From TMED26 sp002694075 (GTDB taxonomy: Bacteria; Pseudomonadota; Alphaproteobacteria; Thalassobaculales; Thalassobaculaceae), in assembly GCA_036160575.1 (NCBI GenBank), contig JAYYDT010000021.1:1-19934 (forward strand): 19,934 nt of DNA, given 5' to 3'. The notes beneath the pieces are model-generated. The model was not told the origin of the DNA, searched no databases, and saw nothing but the letters and a program-made list of their open reading frames with translations. The position numbers and the translations under genes are program-made. Of the stretch, positions 15,024 through 19,934 are shown one piece after another (positions within the stretch are counted from its first letter, which is position 1; every line of letters begins with the position of its first letter).

Positions 15024-16154
15024 TCAGCGCGGCGTGATCACGCCGTCGACGATGTCAAAAAAAGCCGCCTGGCCGGCCAGGCCGTCAAACGCCGCCGGCT
15101 CGGTGCCGGTGTACCACACCTGTCCGCCAAGCGCGCCGACCGCCGCGAACAGCGCGCCGCGCCGCGCCGCGTCAAGATGGGCCGCCACCTCGTCCAGCAA
15201 CAGCAACGGCGAGCGCCCGCGATAGGCGTGGTGCAAGCGGGCATGGGCCAACATCACGGCAATCAACAAAGCCTTTTGTTCGCCTGTCGAGCATAGCCCG
15301 GCGGGCATGTCTTTGGCGACATGGATCACTTCCAAATCGCTTTTTTGCGGGCCGTCGAAACCGCGTTCGCCGCGCTCGCGCTGGTCGCGCAGATTGATCC
15401 TGAGGCGCTCCTCGACCTCGACCGCCGGCTGGGCCGCCAAGCCCGCCTCCAACGGCCCGACCAGGCGCACGCGGGCCTTGGGAAAGGCGCCTTCGGCGGC
15501 GGCGCAGGCCTGGTCCAGGCGAATGACCATTTCCCGGCGCGCCGCCGCCACCGCCACTCCGCTGGCGGCGATGGTCTCCTCCAAGGCGGCGAGCCAGGCG
15601 TCGTCGCGCACCCCCGCCCGCAGCAAGCGCCCGCGCTCGCGCTGGGCGTGGTCGAGGCGCGCGACCCGGCCGGCGTGGGCCGGATCGAAGGCGAACACCA
15701 AACGGTCCAAAAACCGCCGCCGGCCGCCGCCGCCCTCGGCGAACAAACGGTCCATCGCCGGCGTCAACCAGGTGACCGCCAAATGGTCGCCCAACACCGT
15801 TTGGCCGCGCGCCGGCACCCCATCGATCCGCACCAGGCGCCGATCACCGGCCGCCGCCGGGTCCCGGCCGGTGCCGATACGCACCGGGCCGTCGCCGTCG
15901 TCAATCTCCGCCGACACCGCCCAGGCCGCCGGCATGTTGCTGGGCGCCAGACGGTCGACCTCGCTCAAGCGGGCGGCGCGCAGGCCGCGGCCCGGCGCCA
16001 GGAAGGACAGCGCCTCTAACAGATTGGTCTTGCCGGCGCCATTGGGGCCGGTCAGCACCACCGCCGGCGCGTTCACCTCAAGGGCGGCGTCGACATAATT
16101 GCGAAACCGATGAACCGCCAGCTTGCGCACCGCCGGAAAAGGCCCGGCGGCCAT
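15024..16154 (-). CDS. recF: DNA replication and repair protein RecF
   Basis: SMC-like ATPase of 376 residues that helps load RecA at single-strand gaps. Walker A GPNGAGKT is at 36-43, preceded by the typical HRFRNY near residue 20; the ABC signature region is CSTGEQKALLIAVMLAHARL and Walker B is LLLLDEVAAHLD. I chose ATG 16154, giving MAAGPFPAVRKLAVHRFRNY, which fits family N-termini. The frame is open to a TTG at 16211; the extra 19 codons include TCT, TTA and TCA, which are unusual in these genes. Neither start has a good Shine-Dalgarno sequence, and a 16-base GC palindrome lies just upstream of the ATG. The gene sits between dnaN (74-base gap) and gyrB (22 bases). Confidence 0.93.
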   Translation of the reverse strand: MAAGPFPAVRKLAVHRFRNYVDAALEVNAPAVVLTGPNGAGKTNLLEALSFLAPGRGLRAARLSEVDRLAPSNMPAAWAVSAEIDDGDGPVRIGTGRDPAAAGDRRLVRIDGVPARGQTVLGDHLAVTWLTPAMDRLFAEGGGGRRRFLDRLVFAFDPAHAGRVARLDHAQRERGRLLRAGVRDDAWLAALEETIAASGVAVAAARREMVIRLDQACAAAEGAFPKARVRLVGPLEAGLAAQPAVEVEERLRINLRDQRERGERGFDGPQKSDLEVIHVAKDMPAGLCSTGEQKALLIAVMLAHARLHHAYRGRSPLLLLDEVAAHLDAARRGALFAAVGALGGQVWYTGTEPAAFDGLAGQAAFFDIVDGVITPR

Positions 16155-16228
16155 CGCGCCGGCGCGCGCGCCGGGACCATGCTCGGATGATAAAGAGGCG
16201 GGCGCGCGCAAATTCCAACGCCGCCGGC

Positions 16229-17347
16229 TTAAACGCGCATGGGCATCAAGACGTACAGGGCGCTATCGTCGGCGCCGTCGCGAATGATCGTCGGGGCGGC
16301 CGCGTCGGCGAGGGTGAAGACCGCTTCACCGCCATCGATTTGCGCCGCGATATCCAATAAATAGCGCGAATTGAATCCGATCTCGAGGGGCTGAGCGTTG
16401 TAATCCACCTCCAGCTCCTCACGCCCGGAACCGGCGTCCGGGCTGTTGGCCAACAGGATCAAGGCGCCGTTGCCGATGGTCATTTTGATCGCCCGTGACT
16501 TTTCCGTCGAAATGATCGCCACCCGATCGACGGCGGCGGCGAAGGTCTTGCAGTCGACATGCAGGACCTTGTCGTTATCGGTGGGGATCACGCGCTCATA
16601 GTCAGGGAAGGTGCCATCGATCAGCTTGGTGGTCAGCACGGTGTCGGCGAAGGTGAAGCACAGTTTGGTTTCCGACAAGGCGATGTTGACGTCGCCATCG
16701 ATCTCGTCGATCAGTTTGCGCAGTTCGCCGACCGCCTTACGCGGCACGATCACCGAGGGCATCGCCGCGGCGCCCTCGGGCAGGGGCATTTCCACACGCG
16801 CCAAGCGGTGCCCGTCGGTGGCCACCGCCCGCAGCACCTGAACCTCGTTGTTTTGCCCGGCGTGCAAATAAATACCGTTGAGGTAGTAGCGCGTTTCCTC
16901 GGTCGAAATGGCGAAACGAGTCCGGTCGATCAACATCTTGGCGTCGGTCGCCGACACCGCGAAGGTAATGTTCAAATCATCATGGGCGACCGCCGGGAAA
17001 TCATCGACCGGCAGCGTCGGCAAGGTGAACACCGATCGGCCGCCGCGCACGGTCAAGCGGCCGCTGTCGCCATTGGTGTCCAACTCGACCTCGACGCCAT
17101 CAGGCAGTTTGCGCACGATTTCATGAATCATTTGGGCGGCCACCGTCAGCTCGCCCGGTTGGTCGATGGCGCAGGCCACAGTCTCGACAATCGACATGTC
17201 CATGTCGGTGGCGGTCAGACTCAACCGACCGTCGGCGGCCTTCAGCAGGACGTTTGACAGGATCGGAATGGTATTGCGCCGTTCCACGACACTTTGCACA
17301 TGGCCGAGAGGCTTCAGCAGTGCGGCGCGATCAATTGTGATTTTCAT
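16229..17347 (-). CDS. dnaN: DNA polymerase III beta subunit (sliding clamp)
   Basis: Processivity clamp of 372 residues that encircles DNA and tethers polymerase III and many partners. It starts MKITIDRAALLKPLGHVQSV, has the domain 1 segment RRNTIPILSNVLL and the QMIHEIVRKLPDG segment, and ends in the conserved YVLMPMRV. Length is normal for the three-domain clamp. The frame opens at a TTG (17362), but the family start is the ATG at 17347, with GAG 6 bases upstream. It follows dnaA after 130 bases, which contain an extended -10-like element, so it may have its own promoter besides read-through from dnaA. Confidence 0.98.
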   Translation of the reverse strand: MKITIDRAALLKPLGHVQSVVERRNTIPILSNVLLKAADGRLSLTATDMDMSIVETVACAIDQPGELTVAAQMIHEIVRKLPDGVEVELDTNGDSGRLTVRGGRSVFTLPTLPVDDFPAVAHDDLNITFAVSATDAKMLIDRTRFAISTEETRYYLNGIYLHAGQNNEVQVLRAVATDGHRLARVEMPLPEGAAAMPSVIVPRKAVGELRKLIDEIDGDVNIALSETKLCFTFADTVLTTKLIDGTFPDYERVIPTDNDKVLHVDCKTFAAAVDRVAIISTEKSRAIKMTIGNGALILLANSPDAGSGREELEVDYNAQPLEIGFNSRYLLDIAAQIDGGEAVFTLADAAAPTIIRDGADDSALYVLMPMRV

Positions 17348-17409
17348 TGCGGTCTCGATCAATCAACGGGTCGGACAGGGCGCGACGACGGCGAATCGTA
17401 TGACCGTTA

Positions 17410-17418
17410 GATATATCA
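17410..17418 (-). promoter_or_regulatory. Candidate extended -10 promoter element upstream of dnaN
   Basis: On the minus strand the gap between dnaA and dnaN has TGATATATC, which fits an extended -10 (TGn plus TATATC), about 63 bases before the dnaN ATG. No good -35 box is present at 17 bases. The gap is clearly richer in A/T than the genes around it. Confidence 0.3.
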
Positions 17419-17477
17419 CAAAACCTGAACCAACAGCGTTTTTAACGCCGCTGGCGCGAAAATTCGCCGATCCGAGG

Positions 17478-18905
17478 TTAGCTTTCCAGCATCCGCCGCA
17501 ACAGGTCGAGGTCTTCGGCGAATTGGCGGTCGATAGCGCGCAATTCCTCGACCCGTTTGACCGCGTGCATGACCGTGGTGTGATCACGGCCGCCGAACTT
17601 GCGGCCAATCTCCGGCAGCGAGCGCGGAGTCAGCTTTTTGGACAAATACATGGCCACCTGGCGCGGCCGCGCCACCGCCCGCGCGCGGCGCGCCGAATAC
17701 ATATCGTTGAGGCGGATATTGTAATGCCCGGCGACCTGTTTTTGGATTTCCTCCACCGTCACCCGGCGGTCGTTGGCGCGCAACAAATCGTGCAGCACCT
17801 CCTGGGTGCTTTCCAAGGTAATTTCGCGGCCGACCAGGGTTGAATGCGCGACGATGCGATTCATCGCCCCTTCCAGCTCACGCACGTTGGAAGCAATTTT
17901 ATGGGCCAGGAATTCCAGCACCTTGCCGGGAATCTCCACCGCCATCTTCTCGGCTTTGGACTGTAAAATACCGAGGCGCAATTCATAGGTCGTCGGATGG
18001 ATATCGGCCACCAACCCCCAGCCCAGACGCGACCGCAGGCGTTCTTCGACCGCCTCCAAATCCGTCGGCGATTTATCCGCCGAAATGATCACCTGACGGT
18101 TGCGGTCAACCAGGGCGTTGAAGGTGTGGAAAAACTCCTCCTGGGTCGAATCCTTGCCACTGATGAATTGAAAATCGTCGATCATCAACACATCGACCGA
18201 GCGGAATTGATCCTTAAACGCCACCGTGTCCTTGAAGCGCAAAGCGCGGACAAATTGGTACATGAACTTTTCGGCGGTCAGGTAGAGGACGCTGCGCTCG
18301 GGATGACGGTGACGAATATGCCAGGCGATGGCATGCATCAAATGAGTTTTACCGAGACCAACGCCGCCGTAGAGAAACAGCGGGTTGAACGGCACCACAT
18401 CGCTTTCGGCGACGCGCCGCGCGGCGGCGAAAGCCAGTTCATTGGGCTTGCCGACGACAAAGTTTTCAAAGGTCAAGCGGTCGTCGAGACGGGTATTGGC
18501 CGCGTCATGAGCGCTTTCGCCGCCACCGCCATTGTCGTCGTTTTTAACCATCACGGCGGGGGCCGCGACCGCTTCGGCCGCCCCGTCACCAGCACCCCCC
18601 TCGGCGCCGCGACATGCCGGCGGCGCGCTACGCCGGACTTCAAAACGGACCCGCGTCACCGCCGCCACTTCGGCGTGCCAAAGCGCGCTAAGGCGATCGC
18701 TATAAACGGCCGCCACCCGGTCGCGCAGAAATGGCGAGGACACGGTCAGGACAACCGTGTCGCCGTCCACGCCGACAAGGGTCAGCGGATTGAGAAAGCC
18801 ACGGTAAGCGGCGTCACCGAACTCGTCGCGCAAGCGGCCGCGAATACGCGCCCAAGCGGCGGTCAAAGAGTTGGGGTCGTGATGGGGGCCGCCGCGCTGT
18901 TCCAT
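17478..18905 (-). CDS. dnaA: Chromosomal replication initiator protein DnaA
   Basis: AAA+ initiator of chromosome replication, 475 residues. Domain I covers about 12-90; domain II is a short Ala/Gly-rich linker of about 92-140; domain III has Walker A GGVGLGKT (180-187), Walker B VLMIDD (239-244) and the sensor 2 region NVRELEGAMNR (340-350). Domain IV has the DnaA signature GGRDHTTVMHAVKRVEEL starting at 438. In the box after the arginine-rich segment, the usual P-D-x-E-T-R is P-T-T-Y-E-L-R, a small departure. ATG 18905 has a weak ribosome site (AAAGGGAAAC). It is the first gene of the dnaA-dnaN-recF-gyrB series. It is separated from rpsT by a terminator and a 597-base region, so it must have its own promoter, though I could not identify one. 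Confidence 0.98.
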   Translation of the reverse strand: MEQRGGPHHDPNSLTAAWARIRGRLRDEFGDAAYRGFLNPLTLVGVDGDTVVLTVSSPFLRDRVAAVYSDRLSALWHAEVAAVTRVRFEVRRSAPPACRGAEGGAGDGAAEAVAAPAVMVKNDDNGGGGESAHDAANTRLDDRLTFENFVVGKPNELAFAAARRVAESDVVPFNPLFLYGGVGLGKTHLMHAIAWHIRHRHPERSVLYLTAEKFMYQFVRALRFKDTVAFKDQFRSVDVLMIDDFQFISGKDSTQEEFFHTFNALVDRNRQVIISADKSPTDLEAVEERLRSRLGWGLVADIHPTTYELRLGILQSKAEKMAVEIPGKVLEFLAHKIASNVRELEGAMNRIVAHSTLVGREITLESTQEVLHDLLRANDRRVTVEEIQKQVAGHYNIRLNDMYSARRARAVARPRQVAMYLSKKLTPRSLPEIGRKFGGRDHTTVMHAVKRVEELRAIDRQFAEDLDLLRRMLES

Positions 18906-18966
18906 TGTCTTTGTTTCCCTTTTTCAAAACGCCGTTGTGGTCCAGCGCTTTTTATCTTGAAATTTT

Positions 18967-18984
18967 TGACGGCGATGGCCGTCA
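18967..18984 (-). repeat. Stem-loop in the probable dnaA leader
   Basis: Perfect 7-bp stem TGACGGC/GCCGTCA with a 4-base loop, about 62 bases before the dnaA ATG. It is not followed by a T-tract on either strand, so it is not an intrinsic terminator. It could be a leader RNA structure or a protein site. Confidence 0.5.
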
Positions 18985-19045
18985 CCATGGGCCCGGCGCC
19001 GCCTACGCCTACCCGACGGAAAATCGGCGCAGCACAACAGGCTAT

Positions 19046-19064
19046 GGGAAATCATGTATTTCCC
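19046..19064 (-). repeat. Perfect 7-5-7 inverted repeat upstream of dnaA
   Basis: GGGAAAT, 5-base spacer, ATTTCCC. On the minus strand the left arm holds an AGGGA and the spacer holds an ATG that opens a 43-codon leader ORF. It looks like a dimeric operator or, in RNA, a hairpin with the start codon in its loop. Confidence 0.5.
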
Positions 19065-19109
19065 TAAGAAAACCCCACCGAAAATCAATGATCACTGATC
19101 GACTGATTC

Positions 19110-19122
19110 CGGCAACTTGCCG
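19110..19122. repeat. Short inverted repeat upstream of dnaA
   Basis: CGGCAA-C-TTGCCG, a perfect 6-bp symmetry around one base, next to a GATTC (CcrM) site and the tandem TGATC/TGATT stretch at 19088-19109. Operator-like; the binding protein is unknown. Confidence 0.4.
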
Positions 19123-19151
19123 ACACAAAGAATTCGAAAGCGGCAGCGCGC

Positions 19152-19170
19152 GAAAAGTCTTTGAAAAGTC
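19152..19170. repeat. Direct repeat with 11-base period upstream of dnaA
   Basis: GAAAAGTC twice (19152-19159 and 19163-19170), separated by TTT, giving an 11-base period, about one DNA helical turn. Two copies on one face of the helix suggest a tandem protein-binding site. Confidence 0.5.
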
Positions 19171-19257
19171 TCTCCTCTACCCTGCACTGCTGTTTCTGTC
19201 GGAAAGGTAACCCAGCTTTCGCCAGCGGCGCAACCGCCGCGCAACGTCTTTTTTTGC

Positions 19258-19271
19258 GATTCGCGCGAATC
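19258..19271. repeat. 14-base perfect palindrome with two GANTC sites
   Basis: GATTCGCGCGAATC, flanked by a T-run on both sides when read on the plus strand. Each arm is a CcrM-type methylation site (GATTC and GAATC). It may bind a regulator sensitive to methylation state. Confidence 0.5.
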
Positions 19272-19445
19272 TTTTTATTGACAGATCGGAAGCTGCCCAG
19301 AATCAAAGCTTTGCCCTAATTTTTTCATAGCGCGCGTCACACACCTTTCGCAACACCGCCCTTAAATAGAATTAAAGCATAAATTTCAGTCGGCTAAGGG
19401 GTGGGCGAAAAATGCCGCCCGATTCCCCGCACCGGGCCCGCGAAC

Positions 19446-19477
19446 AAAAAAACCGCCGGTGGTCACCCCCGGCGGTT
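19446..19477 (-). terminator. Intrinsic terminator of rpsT
   Basis: On the minus strand, 25 bases after the rpsT stop: a perfect 9-bp stem AACCGCCGG/CCGGCGGTT with a 9-base loop, running into seven T residues (two of them in the stem). Canonical Rho-independent terminator, with no T-tract on the plus side. Confidence 0.92.
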
Positions 19478-19502
19478 GGGTCTCACGGTGGTTGAAGGGC
19501 GC

Positions 19503-19766
19503 TTAGGCCATCGCTTTGATCTGGGCGTTCAGACGCGAGATCTTGCGCGAAATGGTGTTGCGATGAAACACGCCGTTGGTAACCCCGCGCTGCATTTCCG
19601 GCTGCGCCACCCGCAGGGCCTCACGGGCCACGGCTTGGTCGCCGCTGGTGATTGCCGCCTCGACCTTTTTGATAAAGGTCCGCACCCGCGATTTCCGCGC
19701 GTGGTTGATCACTTGGCGCGTGTGGTTGCGTCGGATACGCTTTTTAGCGGATTGATGGTTAGCCAT
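19503..19766 (-). CDS. rpsT: 30S ribosomal protein S20
   Basis: Small basic ribosomal protein of 87 residues that binds 16S rRNA in the 30S body. It begins MANHQSAKKRIRRNHTRQ, has the characteristic KSRVRTFIKKVEAAI segment and ends near KISRLNAQIKAMA, all typical of S20. The frame opens five codons earlier at an ATG (19781), but MANHQSAKKR is the conserved start. A modest ribosome site (GAG, 7 bases upstream) precedes it. It is bounded by a strong promoter and an intrinsic terminator, so it forms a single-gene transcription unit between the enoyl-CoA hydratase and dnaA, an arrangement common in alphaproteobacteria. Confidence 0.97.
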   Translation of the reverse strand: MANHQSAKKRIRRNHTRQVINHARKSRVRTFIKKVEAAITSGDQAVAREALRVAQPEMQRGVTNGVFHRNTISRKISRLNAQIKAMA

Positions 19767-19802
19767 GACCGGTCTCGACACGTGATGTTCGGGAGAGCGC
19801 GG

Positions 19803-19831
19803 TTTATATCGCCGCCCCGCGCCCTCGTCAA
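19803..19831 (-). promoter_or_regulatory. Sigma-70 promoter of rpsT
   Basis: Minus strand: -35 TTGACG (19831-19826, 5 of 6), 17-base spacer, -10 TATAAA (19808-19803, 5 of 6). Transcription should start near 19796, about 30 bases before the ATG at 19766. It begins 18 bases after the stop of the upstream gene. Confidence 0.75.
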
Positions 19832-19848
19832 CCGCCGACGCGGCGGTC

Positions 19849-19934
19849 TTAGCGGTTCTTGAAATCGGGCGCGCGTTTTTCCACGAAGGCCGCCATGCCC
19901 TCCATTTTATCCTCGAAGGCGAAACTGGAATGGA
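19849..19934 (-). CDS. Enoyl-CoA hydratase/isomerase family protein, C-terminal end
   Basis: Only the last 27 codons and the TAA are inside the window. They read FAFEDKMEGMAAFVEKRAPDFKNR, the usual C-terminus of crotonase-family enoyl-CoA hydratases (the E-D-x-x-E-G-M-x-A-F-x-E-K-R pattern). In many alphaproteobacteria an enoyl-CoA hydratase gene lies next to rpsT and dnaA, which supports the call. It would act in fatty acid or amino acid breakdown. Confidence 0.85.
   Translation of the reverse strand, partial: HSSFAFEDKMEGMAAFVEKRAPDFKNR

Larger units (their letters stand above)
18906..19502. other. dnaA upstream region, gene-free, palindrome-rich
   Basis: 597 bases between dnaA and rpsT with no protein gene I can support. 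It is visibly richer in A/T than its surroundings. It holds the rpsT terminator, several perfect inverted repeats (listed separately), palindromes CAAAGCTTTG (19304-19313) and GCGGCG-CAAC-CGCCGC (19225-19240), an A/T-rich block at 19360-19387, a tandem near-repeat of TGATC/TGATT at 19088-19109, and five GANTC sites (19105, 19258, 19267, 19300, 19421), the CcrM methylation target in alphaproteobacteria. Only a poor DnaA-box-like site is seen (TGGACCACA on the minus strand, 18936-18944). It most likely carries the dnaA promoter and its control sites; evidence that it is the replication origin is weak. Confidence 0.6.

Noticed and set aside
18863..18988. 41-codon ORF overlapping the dnaA start in another frame
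   Set aside because: No ribosome site before its ATG; probably chance.
19225..19258. Hairpin followed by a T-run on the plus strand, like a terminator
   Set aside because: The T-run begins 8 bases after the stem and there is no plus-strand transcript to end.
19085..19306. 73-codon minus-strand ORF between rpsT and dnaA
   Set aside because: No recognisable motif and no suitable ribosome site; it crosses several palindromes in a region that looks regulatory.
19278..19306. Perfect TTGACA on the plus strand suggesting a rightward promoter
   Set aside because: The matching -10 position (AATCAA) is poor and no gene lies downstream on the plus strand.
19326..19378. Possible dnaA promoters in the A/T-rich block, including a TTGCGA/TATGAA pair and a near CtrA-like TTAA-N6-TTAA
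   Set aside because: Boxes match poorly (4 of 6 each), and the CtrA half-sites are one base too close to the TTAA-N7-TTAA form.
1..19934. CRISPR arrays, tRNA or rRNA genes, insertion sequences, prophage genes
   Set aside because: No spaced direct repeats, tRNA-like cloverleaf, transposase or integrase motifs were found on reading both strands.

Overview
This window looks like a chromosomal segment of a high-GC alphaproteobacterium, probably Rhodospirillales-like. Three things point there: the order enoyl-CoA hydratase (partial) - rpsT - dnaA - dnaN - recF - gyrB on one strand, the presence of DUF1491 and DUF2937 proteins (the first largely alphaproteobacterial), and a strong G/C bias at third codon positions that creates many long antisense shadow ORFs. 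No insertion sequence, prophage, CRISPR array, tRNA or rRNA is visible. The genus cannot be decided from the sequence alone.

Left part (1-10533) holds metabolic and housekeeping genes in short, tightly packed units on both strands. A leftward unit encodes an M20-family N-carbamoyl-amino-acid/ureido hydrolase, a DUF1491 protein and the start of a YejA-like solute-binding protein. Back to back with it is an ArgE/DapE-like M20 deacylase, then an unusual acyl-CoA dehydrogenase homologue that lacks both usual catalytic glutamates and resembles 3-sulfinopropanoyl-CoA desulfinases, then a DUF2937 membrane protein. A divergent pair follows: an HpcH/HpaI aldolase and an Ldh_2-family 2-oxoacid reductase. 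Next come a stand-alone GDP-mannose 4,6-dehydratase, the adaptive-response protein Ada and a YgjP-type zinc metallopeptidase. Together the left genes suggest uptake and breakdown of nitrogenous and organic-acid compounds, but no complete pathway can be named.

Right part (10535-19934) is one long leftward stretch. From upstream to downstream it holds the end of an enoyl-CoA hydratase, rpsT with a good sigma-70 promoter and a textbook intrinsic terminator, a 597-base gene-free region ahead of dnaA, then dnaA, dnaN, recF and gyrB (replication initiator, sliding clamp, recombination mediator, gyrase B), and finally a class A penicillin-binding protein.

The best leads beyond plain annotation are the acyl-CoA dehydrogenase homologue without catalytic bases, two superimposed divergent promoters between the M20 genes, a hairpin that would hide the ribosome binding site of the metallopeptidase gene, and the dnaA upstream region, which is rich in palindromes, carries a possible leader ORF and has no convincing DnaA boxes. 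The three convergent gene pairs overlap, abut or are 1 base apart, leaving no room for terminators. I did not find a convincing entirely new system; most of the window is ordinary core genome.
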